A stretch of 64,000 bases of DNA from Rhodanobacteraceae bacterium. Lineage in GTDB: Bacteria > Pseudomonadota > Gammaproteobacteria > Xanthomonadales > SZUA-5. The notes beneath the pieces are model-generated. The model made no database searches. It was given only the letters and a program-made list of their open reading frames with translations, and was not told the origin of the DNA. Every line of letters begins with the position of its first letter. Position 1 is the stretch's first letter. The translations under genes were made by a program, and so were the position numbers. This document shows, in pieces, positions 41,035 through 50,420 of the stretch. Location: assembly GCA_024234055.1 (NCBI GenBank), contig JACKOW010000001.1:124001-188000 (forward strand). Reading direction: 5' to 3'.

Positions 41035-41181
41035 CCGCGGTCCGAAAGGCGGCGGCATGGCGTTAAGCAACGCTGTCCGAAATTGGTGATGACACCGCCG
41101 AGGCACTGTCAACGATTGCAGTTCACGCCGATCGGTGGCAGCCTTCATGCGCCTTTGAAGTTCTTGTTGGGAGTATGGTTG

Positions 41182-42162
41182 ATGCAGTCGTACCTGCAAT
41201 CTCGCTTTGCCTGGTTTGCTCTGATGGCACTGCCTTCTTTTCTGAGCCTGAGCGGCCACGCGACTGCGCAAACCGTGTCACTGGACAACGTCACTCCGAT
41301 CAGTCTGAGCAGTTCGTCGACGGTCAGCGCGGTGAGCATCAATGCGTCCACCGGTAACGTGATCGTCCGCTCCTCGGTCGGTGACTACATATCCTGTAAC
41401 CGGCAACCCGTTCCGACCATCAACAGTTTTGCTCCCAGTGTTTCTGCCGTGCAGACCGGCGCAAATATCACCCTGAACTGGTCTTCGTCGAACACGACTT
41501 CCTGCTCGCCCAGCCAGGGCGCGGGCACCACCTGGTCCAGTTTCGGCACCCTGCCGACGAGCGGCAGCCAGACCTTTGCCGCACCCGGTACCGCCCAGAC
41601 CATCACCTTCCAGCTGACCTGCACCAATGGCACGACCAATGCCAGCCAGACTACTCAGGTGGTCGTCCAATCCGGCGGCGGTGGGGGCAATTGCATCGCC
41701 GCCTATCCCACGGCGCAAACCGCGAATTACGCGAGCGTATTCAGTAACGCCCAGAACGCCTGGCCGGCCTTTGGCGTTCGCAAGCGCATTCTGGTTCCAT
41801 TCAATGGCTACGTCGCCTACAGTTTCACGGCCACCTCAACCCCCGGCCAGTTCGGTACCTTTGCCACCTCGGACTATCCAGGAGATGGCGACGGTGTTGG
41901 CTTGATGTCCATCTCGGCCCAAAATCAGCAAGGCTGCTTTGATCCCAGCAAGCTGGGCCCCAACTGCCTGTCGCCAGTGTCCCGATTCGTCTCCATCGGT
42001 TGGGCCAACGGCTCGACCCAGTTCAGCTGTTCGCTGACACCCGGAACCACCTATTGGCTGAATTGGACCTACGGCGGCACCACCGTGCCGGGCTCGGGGC
42101 CCTATTGCCCGATCGGCCCCAGCAGTTGCGGTGCCGACGCCCAGAACCAGGTCCAGGATTGA
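41182..42162 (+). CDS. Secreted protein with Ig-like domain
   Basis: A 326-residue exported protein. The signal peptide is FAWFALMALPSFLSLSGHATAQ. A Ser/Thr-rich beta domain (about 23-70) precedes an Ig-like module of the type PTINSFAPSVSAVQTGANIT LNWSSSNTTSCSPSQG (about 75-165), a Gly linker, and a C-terminal domain with several cysteines (QQGCFDPSKLGPNCLSP, FSCSLTPGTTYWLNWTYGG). Function unknown; extracellular location is likely. ATG 41182 begins the signal peptide. Confidence 0.75.
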   Translation: MQSYLQSRFAWFALMALPSFLSLSGHATAQTVSLDNVTPISLSSSSTVSAVSINASTGNVIVRSSVGDYISCNRQPVPTINSFAPSVSAVQTGANITLNWSSSNTTSCSPSQGAGTTWSSFGTLPTSGSQTFAAPGTAQTITFQLTCTNGTTNASQTTQVVVQSGGGGGNCIAAYPTAQTANYASVFSNAQNAWPAFGVRKRILVPFNGYVAYSFTATSTPGQFGTFATSDYPGDGDGVGLMSISAQNQQGCFDPSKLGPNCLSPVSRFVSIGWANGSTQFSCSLTPGTTYWLNWTYGGTTVPGSGPYCPIGPSSCGADAQNQVQD

Positions 42163-42212
42163 GTCCTGTGCTGATGCTGGTCCGATAGACCCAGGGCCAG
42201 CTTTGAATTCCG

Positions 42213-42239
42213 CGGGTGCAGGGCTCAGCCCTGCACCCG
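42213..42239 (+). terminator. Hairpin after the Ig-like secreted protein
   Basis: CGGGTGCAGGG-CTCAG-CCCTGCACCCG is an 11-bp perfect stem about 50 bp after the stop codon. A short T run (TTTT) occurs only about 15 nt later, so it is a probable but not textbook terminator. Confidence 0.55.
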
Positions 42240-42340
42240 TACTCAGTTGCAACTTTTCCGCCGACCTGTGGTCATTGATGTCTCCCAGATGCGTTTTCGG
42301 CGCATTCTGCCAATGATCCGTTCAACAGCGAGTACCCTTC

Positions 42341-43297
42341 ATGATGTTTTCCCGCAGTCTGATCACTGCGCTCGGCCTCGTCGCCGCGGCGCATGCATAT
42401 GCCCAGGATTCGACCGACAAGAAGCCCTGTCATGAACCCCAGTGCCCGGTGGTCCAGCGTGGGAACGCCGTGGTCACGGTGGCTGACGTCATGGCCAAGC
42501 TCATGGGTCTGGATGAGCGCAAGCAGAATGCCTTGCTTTCTGACCCCAAGCAGATCAACAACATGCTCGAAAATCTGCTGATCACCCGGCAGATCGCTCA
42601 TGACGTCAATGCGGAAAAGGCAGCCAACGACGCCGCCCTGCAGGCGCGACTGGAGCAGGCGAGGGATGATGTGTTGGCGGTCTACCGCCTGGACGAAATC
42701 CGCGCCACCCGAATCAAGAGCAACTTCGAAACGCTGGCGCGCGAATACTATCTGGCCAACAAGGCCGATATGCATACGCCGAAGATCGCGACCGTGCGTC
42801 ATTTGTTGATCTCGCCGGAGAAGCGCGGCGACGTGCTGGCCAAGGCCCAGATCACCAGCCTGCACGAGGAACTGAAGGGCGCCAACGCTGGCACCTTTGC
42901 CGAGAAGGTGCTGGAACTGAGCGATGATCCCAGCAAAGCCACCAATGCCGGGATCATCAAGGTGATCGACGGCAACAAGGACATCGACGAGGATTTCGCG
43001 GCGGCCGCGCTGAGTCTGACCACCCCCGGCGAACTCAGCGATCCGATCAAGACCCAGTTTGGCTATCACTTGCTGCAGCTGGTCGAAAAGAATGACGAAG
43101 TCGCGCTGACCTTCGAGCAGGCCAAGCCTCGCATCGTCGAGAAACTGCAGGACGACGCCCGTCGCCGTGTGGTCCTGGACTATCGCGGCGAGTTGATGTC
43201 CACCGCGGAACTGCAGGCCTTCCCGGACAATCTCGCCGGCCTGATCTACGGCGAGGACACCGACGCCCAGAGCGCTGACGACAAGGGTGCCAAGTAG
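42341..43297 (+). CDS. PpiC/parvulin-type periplasmic peptidyl-prolyl isomerase
   Basis: A 318-residue protein with a signal peptide (MFSRSLITALGLVAAAHAYA) and a SurA/PpiD-like helical N-terminal chaperone part (about 40-150). A rotamase domain follows (KIATVRHLLISPEKRGDVLA, AGTFAEKVLELSDDPSKATN, LTTPGELSDPIKTQFGYHLL). Such proteins assist folding of exported proteins. It is 6 bp upstream of the O-antigen exporter genes and may be transcribed with them, but a functional link is not evident. Confidence 0.85.
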   Translation: MMFSRSLITALGLVAAAHAYAQDSTDKKPCHEPQCPVVQRGNAVVTVADVMAKLMGLDERKQNALLSDPKQINNMLENLLITRQIAHDVNAEKAANDAALQARLEQARDDVLAVYRLDEIRATRIKSNFETLAREYYLANKADMHTPKIATVRHLLISPEKRGDVLAKAQITSLHEELKGANAGTFAEKVLELSDDPSKATNAGIIKVIDGNKDIDEDFAAAALSLTTPGELSDPIKTQFGYHLLQLVEKNDEVALTFEQAKPRIVEKLQDDARRRVVLDYRGELMSTAELQAFPDNLAGLIYGEDTDAQSADDKGAK

Positions 43298-43303
43298 TCT
43301 CCC

Positions 43304-44065
43304 GTGCAACTGCTACGGCACTTCTTCCTGCGCGAGTTCCGCTCGCGCTACCTCGGCAGCATGAGTGGTTTGTTGTGGGCGGTGGTCCATCCGGCACTGC
43401 AACTGCTCATGTATGCCCTGGTGTTCCAGTACATCTTCAAGGCTCGGGTTGCCGGCGCCGAAGAACATGGACTGGTGGCCTACATTGGCGTCGGCTTCTG
43501 GTCGTGGACCTTGTTTGCCGAATCGACATCCAGAGCTACCACCAGCGTCATCGACAACGCCTCGCTGATCGGCAAGGTCGCGGTTGAGCCGCAGTTGTTG
43601 GTGCTGTCTTCGGTATTTGCCTCCGCGGCCTTGCATCTGGTCGGCTATACAGCGGCCCTGACGATACTCGCCGCCACCGGAAGCCATATTGACCCGCTGG
43701 GCGTGCTGCTGGCCCTGCCGGTGCTGGCGCTGCTGGTGGTCTGGACGCTGGGCTTTGCCTTGATGATGGCGGCCATCCAGGTCTTCGTACGCGATCTGGC
43801 CCAGGTTCTGGCACAGCTGCTGGCCTTCTGGTTCTTCCTGACACCAGTGCTGTACTCGCGCGCCATGCTGCCCGAGTTCGCGCAGCGCCTGATGGACTGG
43901 AATCCACTGACCTACTATCCAGAACGATTGCGCCACCTGATCCTGGACTCGCAATATGCCTTCGGCATTGATGACCTGAAGGCCGCGCTGCTGGCCTTTG
44001 CGATGCTTGGCTTCGGTACCTTCGTCTTCACCCGGCTACGCCGACATTTCGAGGATTTCCTGTGA
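43304..44065 (+). CDS. wzm: O-antigen/polysaccharide ABC exporter permease (Wzm type)
   Basis: A 253-residue ABC-2 type permease with six hydrophobic segments. It has the family start REFRSRYLGSMSGLLWAVVHP ALQLLMYALVF and the C-terminal NPLTYYPERLRHLILD. It forms the channel that moves undecaprenyl-linked O-polysaccharide across the inner membrane with Wzt. The GTG start follows the isomerase stop by 6 bp. The stop overlaps the wzt start (GTGA). Confidence 0.92.
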   Translation: MQLLRHFFLREFRSRYLGSMSGLLWAVVHPALQLLMYALVFQYIFKARVAGAEEHGLVAYIGVGFWSWTLFAESTSRATTSVIDNASLIGKVAVEPQLLVLSSVFASAALHLVGYTAALTILAATGSHIDPLGVLLALPVLALLVVWTLGFALMMAAIQVFVRDLAQVLAQLLAFWFFLTPVLYSRAMLPEFAQRLMDWNPLTYYPERLRHLILDSQYAFGIDDLKAALLAFAMLGFGTFVFTRLRRHFEDFL

Positions 44066-45243
44066 CGGATCTGCTGGTCAGACTCCAGGGCGTAGCCAAG
44101 CGCTACCCGCTGGTACACCGCAATGCCGACCGCGTGCGGGCGATGTTGCGGGTATTGACCGGCAGAACCGGAATCGCCGACGTCGCGGTGCTGCAGGACA
44201 TCAATCTGAGCGTTCGCCGCGGCGAGTCATTGGGCATCATCGGCGAGAACGGTGCCGGCAAATCGACTTTGCTCAAGGTCATCACTGGCGTGCTCAATGC
44301 CACTGACGGCAGCGTGGAGGTAAACGGCTCGGTCGCGGCGCTGCTGGAACTGGGCGCAGGCTTCCACCCCGAGTACACCGGGCGCGAGAACATTGCCACG
44401 GCAGCGGCCCTGATGGGCATGAGCGAGGCGGATATTCGCGCGAAGACCGAGGCCATCATCGAGTATGCCGATATCGGCCGCTATATCGACGAGCCGATCA
44501 AGCATTACTCCACCGGCATGGTCGTGCGTCTGGGCTTTGCGGTCGTGGCCGCGAGGCGACCGGACATCCTGATCACCGATGAAGTGCTGGCAGTGGGTGA
44601 CGAGTCCTTCCAGAAGAAATGTGTGCGCTGGATCGAGGACTATCTGAACGATGGCGGCACACTGCTGCTGGTGTCCCACAGCATGTATCACGTCCAGAAA
44701 CTCTGCCGCCATGCGCTCTGGATGCAGGGCGGCAAAATCCAGGCCTATGGCGACGTCTACGAAGTCACTCAGGACTATCTGGCCTATCACGAACGCAAGA
44801 CCGCCAAGGAATCTGAAGCTGGCCCCAAGCAAGTCAGCGCCGATGGCTACCGCATCGAGTCGGTGCGCCTGAATGGCAAGGACGGCCTGACCCCCCTGCT
44901 GTTACCGCGGGAGCGCGAGCTGCGGATCGAGGCTGATCTCTATTCGGGCGACGATCGGGTGCCCCATCTGGCGATCGGCGTGACGCGGGCCGACGGTACC
45001 GCCGTCTATGGAACCTCCAGCGAGATCGATGGTGCCAGCGCCAGCCGAACCGAGAGCGGTGATTATCGATACCGCTTCATCTTTCATGCGCTGCACCTGC
45101 TGCCGGGGCAATACACCATCAAGCTGCATGCACTGGATCCCGAGGGCATGCGCATGTTCGATACCGAGGTCCGCGAGATCGTGATTCGCGGCGACACCCG
45201 CGAACTCGGCATGATCCGGCTGCCGCACAACTGGGAATCGTGA
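44062..45243 (+). CDS. wzt: O-antigen/polysaccharide ABC exporter ATPase (Wzt type)
   Basis: A 393-residue ATP-binding subunit. Walker A is GENGAGKS (61-68), the signature YSTGMVVRLGFAV, and Walker B PDILITDEVLAVGD. The extra C-terminal domain (about 255-393, LRIEADLYSGDDRVPHLAIG) is the Wzt_C carbohydrate-binding domain, which recognises modified O-antigen ends. That fits the methyltransferase encoded three genes downstream, since terminal methylation commonly marks chains for export. GTG start overlaps the wzm stop. Confidence 0.93.
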   Translation: MTDLLVRLQGVAKRYPLVHRNADRVRAMLRVLTGRTGIADVAVLQDINLSVRRGESLGIIGENGAGKSTLLKVITGVLNATDGSVEVNGSVAALLELGAGFHPEYTGRENIATAAALMGMSEADIRAKTEAIIEYADIGRYIDEPIKHYSTGMVVRLGFAVVAARRPDILITDEVLAVGDESFQKKCVRWIEDYLNDGGTLLLVSHSMYHVQKLCRHALWMQGGKIQAYGDVYEVTQDYLAYHERKTAKESEAGPKQVSADGYRIESVRLNGKDGLTPLLLPRERELRIEADLYSGDDRVPHLAIGVTRADGTAVYGTSSEIDGASASRTESGDYRYRFIFHALHLLPGQYTIKLHALDPEGMRMFDTEVREIVIRGDTRELGMIRLPHNWES

Positions 45244-46079
45244 TCCGACCCATCGACATCGTGGTCCCGGTCTACAACGCCCGCGAATTGCTGGAGCGTT
45301 GTCTGGCTGCGCTGGACCGGCACACGCCCGTGGAACAGGCGCGTATTCTGATTGTCGACGACGCCTCGCCCGATCCGGCGATCGCGCCGCTGCTGGCCAG
45401 TTGGGCCCGGACCTCGCCGCTGCGACCGAGGATCCTCGTCAATGCCGAGAATCTGGGCTTCGTCGGCAGCGTCAATCGAGGTTTTGCCGAAACCGAGAGC
45501 GACGTGTTGCTGCTCAACGCCGACACCGAAGTCACGCCGGGCTGGCTGGCGCACCTGCGCGAGGCGCTGCACAGTGACGAGCGCGTCGCGACGGTCACGC
45601 CCTTTTCCAACAATGCCGAGATCTGTTCCTGGCCCCTGTTCTGCCAGGTGAATCCGGTACCCGCCGACGCCGAGATCGTGGCAGCGGCGCTGGCCAGCGC
45701 CGGCCCGCCGAGCTATCCCGAGCTGCCCACGGCCGTGGGTTTCTGCATGTTGATCCGACGTGAGACCTTGGATCAGATCGGTGATTTCGATCAAGCCACC
45801 TTCGGCCGCGGCTACGGCGAGGAAAATGACTTCTGTTTGCGCGCGGCCGGCCATGGCTGGCGGAACATCCTGGCCGACCACTGTTATGTGGTTCACGCTG
45901 GCGGCGGATCCTTTGCGCCGCTGGGGCTGAAACCGGGCGGAGACAACCTGCAGCGCCTGCTGGCGCGCTATCCCGGCTACAATGACGCGGTTGCACAATT
46001 CATTGCGGCCGACCCCCTCGCGCCCCTGCGCGAACGGGCCTTGCTGCGCTACCGGGCTCTCGCAGCCATGTCCGGCTGA
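45240..46079 (+). CDS. Glycosyltransferase family 2 protein
   Basis: A 279-residue GT-A glycosyltransferase with IDIVVPVYNARELLERCL, VDDASPD, NLGFVGSVNRGF and LLLNADTEVTPGWL (the metal-binding D-x-D equivalent). A C-terminal acceptor part has GFCMLIRRETLDQIGDFD and GYGEENDFCLRAAGHGW. Likely adds a sugar to the O-polysaccharide or a related surface glycan. GTG start overlaps the wzt stop (GTGA). An 80-bp gap follows before the methyltransferase gene. Confidence 0.9.
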   Translation: MIRPIDIVVPVYNARELLERCLAALDRHTPVEQARILIVDDASPDPAIAPLLASWARTSPLRPRILVNAENLGFVGSVNRGFAETESDVLLLNADTEVTPGWLAHLREALHSDERVATVTPFSNNAEICSWPLFCQVNPVPADAEIVAAALASAGPPSYPELPTAVGFCMLIRRETLDQIGDFDQATFGRGYGEENDFCLRAAGHGWRNILADHCYVVHAGGGSFAPLGLKPGGDNLQRLLARYPGYNDAVAQFIAADPLAPLRERALLRYRALAAMSG

Positions 46080-46159
46080 TGCGCACGGCAACTTGATCTT
46101 CGGCCAATCGTACCAATCTGCTAGACGGGAACACGCCCGAGTACGGCGCACGCGCGACC

Positions 46160-47068
46160 ATGAGCACAACTGAACCAGACATCCTGCCCTTCACCGGTGA
46201 ACGCTTCACGCCCGAGTGCGTGCGCGAGATCTGGTACGAGCACATGCACCGCTACGCCTATGCCGTGGATTTCTGTCGCGGCAAACGTGTGCTGGACGCC
46301 GCCTGCGGCGAGGGTTACGGCAGTGCACTGCTGGCCTGGACCAGCGCCAGCGTGCTGGGTCTCGACGTCGATGCCGCAGCCATTGCCCACGCCCGGAGGC
46401 GCTATTCGTCACGCCCGGGTCTGAGCTTTCAGCAGCAGGATGTCACCGCGCTGGACCAGCTGCCGGACGCCTCCTTCGACGTCATCGTGTCCTTCGAAAC
46501 ACTGGAGCATGTGCACGAGCAGGAGCGCATGCTGGCTGGCTTCAGGCGCCTGCTGACTGCCGATGGCGTACTGCTGATCTCGTCCCCGGACAAGCACACC
46601 TACAGCGATCTGCGTGACTATCGCAATGAATATCACGTCCGCGAGCTCTACCGCGCGGAACTCGAAACACTGCTGCAAGCGAATTTCGCCCATACCCGGA
46701 TCTACTGCCAGAAACTGCTGTTCCAGTCGCTGCTGTGGGATCCGGATCAGCCGCCGAGTCAGGCCCGCGTCAGCACCCTGAGGTCTGACGGTACGGTCAG
46801 CGCACGGCCTGACTACCAGGCCCTGTACTTTCTCGCCGTGTGCTCGGCGCAACCGCTGGAACGTGTGGCGCCCGCCGGCGCCCTGCATCTCTTCGGCGAT
46901 GCCGCCGAGACCGTGTACGAGCACTACAACGAAGAAATCCGGCGGATCATTGCCGCCGGACACCGCCTGATCGCCCAAGATCAGGAAATAGCCGACTTGC
47001 GGGCGCGCCTGGCGCACGCAGAAGCGCTGCTCGCGGAGCAGGCGCAACACCAAGGAAGGAAACCATGA
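46160..47068 (+). CDS. Class I SAM-dependent methyltransferase
   Basis: A 302-residue protein. Motif I is VLDAACGEGYGSALL, followed by LGLDVDAAAI and the motif IV-like FDVIVSFETLEHV. N-terminal LPFTGERFTPE is typical of methyltransferases in O-antigen clusters. A C-terminal coiled-coil (about 270-300, IADLRARLAHAEALLAEQ) suggests oligomerisation. It probably methylates a sugar of the exported glycan, perhaps the chain-end signal read by Wzt_C; that role is inferred. Confidence 0.88.
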   Translation: MSTTEPDILPFTGERFTPECVREIWYEHMHRYAYAVDFCRGKRVLDAACGEGYGSALLAWTSASVLGLDVDAAAIAHARRRYSSRPGLSFQQQDVTALDQLPDASFDVIVSFETLEHVHEQERMLAGFRRLLTADGVLLISSPDKHTYSDLRDYRNEYHVRELYRAELETLLQANFAHTRIYCQKLLFQSLLWDPDQPPSQARVSTLRSDGTVSARPDYQALYFLAVCSAQPLERVAPAGALHLFGDAAETVYEHYNEEIRRIIAAGHRLIAQDQEIADLRARLAHAEALLAEQAQHQGRKP

Positions 47069-48873
47069 GCGCAGTGATCGCAAGCCCCAAATCCGACACC
47101 CTGTTCGCCGCCGACGATGGCATGGTCGCGCCGCTCTCCAGCCAGGAATGCATGATCCAGAATCCGCGCACCCAGGAGCGTCATGTCATGACCTTCGAGG
47201 TGTTTCAAGCGCTGGATCAATGCAAGAGCTTCGCGACGCTGGACGATCATCTCAAGCAGATGCTGTCGGCCATGCCCAATCTGCGCGGACAGGAGGACGG
47301 GGTTCGTCGCGTGCTGACTGGATTGGTCGATCGCGGGCTGCTGCAGAGTGCCGACCAGATTCTGGGCGGTTTCGGCAGCGAACCCGGGCGCAGGTTGGCA
47401 CCGCTGGGGCCGGTGTTCGTGCTCGCCGAAGATCGCCCCGAGGGACTGGCGCGGATCATCGACAGTCTGATCAAGGCCGATGATCCGGGCATCGACCACC
47501 TGCCCATCGTGGTGCTGGATGGTTCCCGCAGTCAGGCTTCCCGCGAAGCCAATCGGCGCGTGGTGGACGAGCGCCGGCGCGATGCCGGTCTGCGCTACCT
47601 GGGCAATACCGAGCGCGCGGCTTTCATTGCCCGTTTGCAGGGCCAGATGAAAGCCCAGGCCGCAGCCCTGACCTGGCTGCTCGGCGAGGACGAGGCACCG
47701 ACGCGCGGTCAGCTGTTCAACTGGATGGTGCTGCTCGCCTCAGGGCGCCGGCCGCTGGTCTTTGACGACCGCCAGTACCTGCCGCAGCGACAGATGCCCA
47801 ATGCCACCGGCGGCATCGATCTGCTGCACAGCAATCAGCGCGAGGCCTGGTTCTATCAGCCCGATCAGCCGATGCCCGCCTTGGAGGTCGATTACGAAGA
47901 TGGCCAGCTCGGCCACATCGCCCAGCATTATCTGGGCGAGAGCCTGGGTCGCTGCGTCAGCAAGCCGGGGCGTTGGCACCTGGCCCCCGGTGCGCTCCAG
48001 GGCGCGCCCTTGCCGGCCATCCGCGCCTTCGATCCGCGCGGCCGGGTGGCCGCTCTGGTTCAGGGCAGCGTGGGCTCCATTGAAGCGCCTCACAATATCT
48101 GGCTGTACCAACTCGACAATCGCTCACGCGACCGGCTCTGGGGCTCGCGCGAATCCTATATGCGTCAGTTCGAGGGCGATCAAGTCTGCCACGGCATCAA
48201 CCGTGCCCGAGTCACGCTCAACAGCGTCTACCAGCCGAGCGCACTGGACCTCAGCGTGCTGTCCGGTTTCGTGCTGCCGGGCGCCGGCCCCCGCGTGGGC
48301 CCGAGTTTTGGCGTGCTGACCCGCTTTCTTGATCCAGAATCGGTGGTCATCCACACCAATACCGCTGTCGGTAGTCAGTGGCAGCCGCCGATCAAGCGCT
48401 CCGAGGCCGCGCGACGACCGTTCACCCCGAACTCGGCGGCCTTCTTCACTGACCATATCCAGGCCCGTGCCGGCGAATGCCGCAGCAGCGATGCCGAAGA
48501 CCGCGCTGCCTATCTCGCCGCCTTGATGGACGATTTCGCCGCATCCTCCAGCGATGCACTGCAGAGCGAGCTGAACACCTATCTCAGCTACAAGCGCGCC
48601 GATCTGGTCGCCGATCTGCAGCGCCGCCTGGAAGAGGCAGGCAAGCAGGCCCCGATCTACTGGGAGGCTGATTTGCGCGAGATCATCCAGTCCACCAGCA
48701 AGGAACTCACCCGAAACAGTGTGGCTCGCCTCGGTGAATGGCCGGACAGTCTCGATGCCGCCGGTGCCGCCGAACGTCTGCGCACCGAGACCCGACAACT
48801 GGCCGCCGCAGTGCGCGCCTGGCCCACGGCCTTCGCCTTGGCACCCAAGTTCGCCGAGTCGCTGCTGGGCTAG
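47065..48873 (+). CDS. Unknown 602-residue protein with PqqD-like and GT-A-like parts
   Basis: Not a family I can name. Residues about 20-105 (ECMIQNPRTQERHVMTFEVF through VLTGLVDRGLLQSAD) look like a PqqD-type winged-helix domain. Residues about 118-260 (LAPLGPVFVLAEDRPEGLAR, LPIVVLDGS, FIARL, LVFDDRQYLPQ) recall a GT-A glycosyltransferase core, with FDD in place of DxD. The remaining 340 residues are unlike anything recalled, and no transmembrane segment is seen. The start overlaps the methyltransferase stop (ATGA) with AAGGAAGG upstream, so it belongs to the glycan operon. Confidence 0.7.
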   Translation: MSAVIASPKSDTLFAADDGMVAPLSSQECMIQNPRTQERHVMTFEVFQALDQCKSFATLDDHLKQMLSAMPNLRGQEDGVRRVLTGLVDRGLLQSADQILGGFGSEPGRRLAPLGPVFVLAEDRPEGLARIIDSLIKADDPGIDHLPIVVLDGSRSQASREANRRVVDERRRDAGLRYLGNTERAAFIARLQGQMKAQAAALTWLLGEDEAPTRGQLFNWMVLLASGRRPLVFDDRQYLPQRQMPNATGGIDLLHSNQREAWFYQPDQPMPALEVDYEDGQLGHIAQHYLGESLGRCVSKPGRWHLAPGALQGAPLPAIRAFDPRGRVAALVQGSVGSIEAPHNIWLYQLDNRSRDRLWGSRESYMRQFEGDQVCHGINRARVTLNSVYQPSALDLSVLSGFVLPGAGPRVGPSFGVLTRFLDPESVVIHTNTAVGSQWQPPIKRSEAARRPFTPNSAAFFTDHIQARAGECRSSDAEDRAAYLAALMDDFAASSSDALQSELNTYLSYKRADLVADLQRRLEEAGKQAPIYWEADLREIIQSTSKELTRNSVARLGEWPDSLDAAGAAERLRTETRQLAAAVRAWPTAFALAPKFAESLLG

Positions 48874-48888
48874 CGGGCAGTCCCGCCC

Positions 48889-49743
48889 GTGCATGTCGCA
48901 GCGGTCGTCGTCAACTACCACACCGGGCCGGTGTTGGGGGATTGTCTGCGACGATTGCTGCGCTGTGCGGAGCTGGCCGAACTGGTCCTGGTCGACAACG
49001 GCTCGGCGCCGGGTGAGATCGACGCGCTGCTGGCCGAGATCGATGACCGCCGAGTCATCCGCCTGGACCTGCCGAGCAATCCGGGCTTCGCCGTGGCCTG
49101 CAACCGCGGCGCCCGAGCCAGTCACTCCCCGTGGCTGCTGTTCCTCAATCCCGATTGCCTGGTCGAGCCGGACACGCTGGAACGGCTGGCCGCCAGCGTT
49201 CACGGGCGCCAGCGAATGGGCGTGCTGGGCGCCCTGCTGGTAGACGAGCAGGGTCGCCCGGATCCGGCTAGTCTACGCCGAGATCCCTTGCCTGGCCGGG
49301 CCATGGCCAGCGCTCTAGGCCTGGACCGTTTCGACGCCTTCGAAGGCGTGCCCATCTCGATTCCCTACGGCAGCCGCGAGCCCATCCAGGGCGATGCCAT
49401 TTCCGGGGCGCTGATGCTGATCAAGCGAGAGGCCTACACGGCTGCCCGTGGTTTCGACGAAGGCTATTTCATGCACGCCGAAGATCTCGACCTGTGCCGG
49501 CGCATTCGTGAGCTCGGATTCGAGGTCTGGTGCGATCCGGCGGTGCGCGTGGTACACCTCAAGGGCGTGTCCAGCCGCCGTCGGCCCTTCCGCGTGGCTC
49601 TGGCGAAGCACCGCGGCCTGCTGCGCTATTTCGACAAGTTCGACGGCCCCAACACCGCCTGGCCCGTGCGCGCGCTGGTGCGCCTGGGCGCCTGGAGTCG
49701 ATTGGCTTTGGAACTGCTGCGGACGGCCTTGCGCCGCCAGTAG
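48889..49743 (+). CDS. Glycosyltransferase family 2 protein (rhamnosyltransferase-like)
   Basis: A 284-residue GT-A enzyme: VAAVVVNYHTGPVLGDCLRR, LVLVDNGSAPGE, NPGFAVACNRGA, LLFLNPDCLVEPDTL and GALMLIKREAYTAARGFDEG followed by EDLDLCRRIRE. The layout matches WbbL-type rhamnosyltransferases. GTG start 15 bp after the stop of the 602-residue protein gene. Last gene of the glycan export cluster; a repeat island follows. Confidence 0.9.
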   Translation: MHVAAVVVNYHTGPVLGDCLRRLLRCAELAELVLVDNGSAPGEIDALLAEIDDRRVIRLDLPSNPGFAVACNRGARASHSPWLLFLNPDCLVEPDTLERLAASVHGRQRMGVLGALLVDEQGRPDPASLRRDPLPGRAMASALGLDRFDAFEGVPISIPYGSREPIQGDAISGALMLIKREAYTAARGFDEGYFMHAEDLDLCRRIRELGFEVWCDPAVRVVHLKGVSSRRRPFRVALAKHRGLLRYFDKFDGPNTAWPVRALVRLGAWSRLALELLRTALRRQ

Positions 49744-49789
49744 CGCGTCCTGGCCCCGCTACCCGCGAAAATCCGGCATCAGGGCGGGT

Positions 49790-50420
49790 CGACATCAGAA
49801 GCAGGACGCAGAGAACGCCGAGGAAAAGCAGAAAGCACGCGGAGAAGAGCAGAGCAGCCCTGGAACGGGTTTTTCTCGGCGTTCTCTGCGTTAGAAACAA
49901 TCCAGGGTAGCGCCGCACGCCCCTGGATTGCTTCGTTACGCTCTCCATGAACCGCATTCCAGCGCCGGGCACCGGGGGTATCGGGTCGCTGCTGTGGAGG
50001 GCGCCGCGCTGCGGCGCCGCTTTGCGCTGAGCGGCGATCAAGAGCGGCCGCGCAGGCGCGCGTCCCTCCTCAAGGCCGCTTCGTGCCTGCCAGGGTTCAT
50101 GGCCCGTGCGCAGTGTCGGGCCGAAACAGGTGGCTCTCCATGAACCCATATCGCAACTCGTTGATTCTCTTTGTTCACCTGTAGGAGCGCCCTTGCGGCG
50201 CGACCGCTGCGTCGGACGTGCGACTTGCCGGTCGCGACGCGAGGTCGCTCCTACGGGCGGGTTTGTGGTTCATGGCCCGTGGGCAGTTTCAGGCCGACAC
50301 AGGTGGCTCGCAATGACGCTGGAACACGGCGTCACACCGACAACCCACTAACCACAACCCGCAACCCACAACCCACAACCAACAACCCACAACCAACAAC
50401 CAACAACCCACAACCAGCTC
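49790..50420. repeat. Composite repeat island with CAACCCA heptamer array
   Basis: This 677-bp gap has no gene. It holds an ACGCAGAGAACGCCGAGGAA element with its inverse (about 49805-49890), a piece of the CAATCCAGGGTAGCGCCGCA sequence (49900-49930) also at 21215, and a TGGCCCGTGCGCAGTGTCGG block (50099-50145). Next come GTAGGAGCGCCCTTGCGGCG with its inverse (50181-50258, matching 21054-21125 inverted), a TGGCCCGTGGGCAGTTTCAG block (50273-50318, as at 21281), and about ten CAACCCA/CAACCAA heptamers (50348-50416) that run up to the stop codon of the VIT/VWA gene. Confidence 0.85.
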
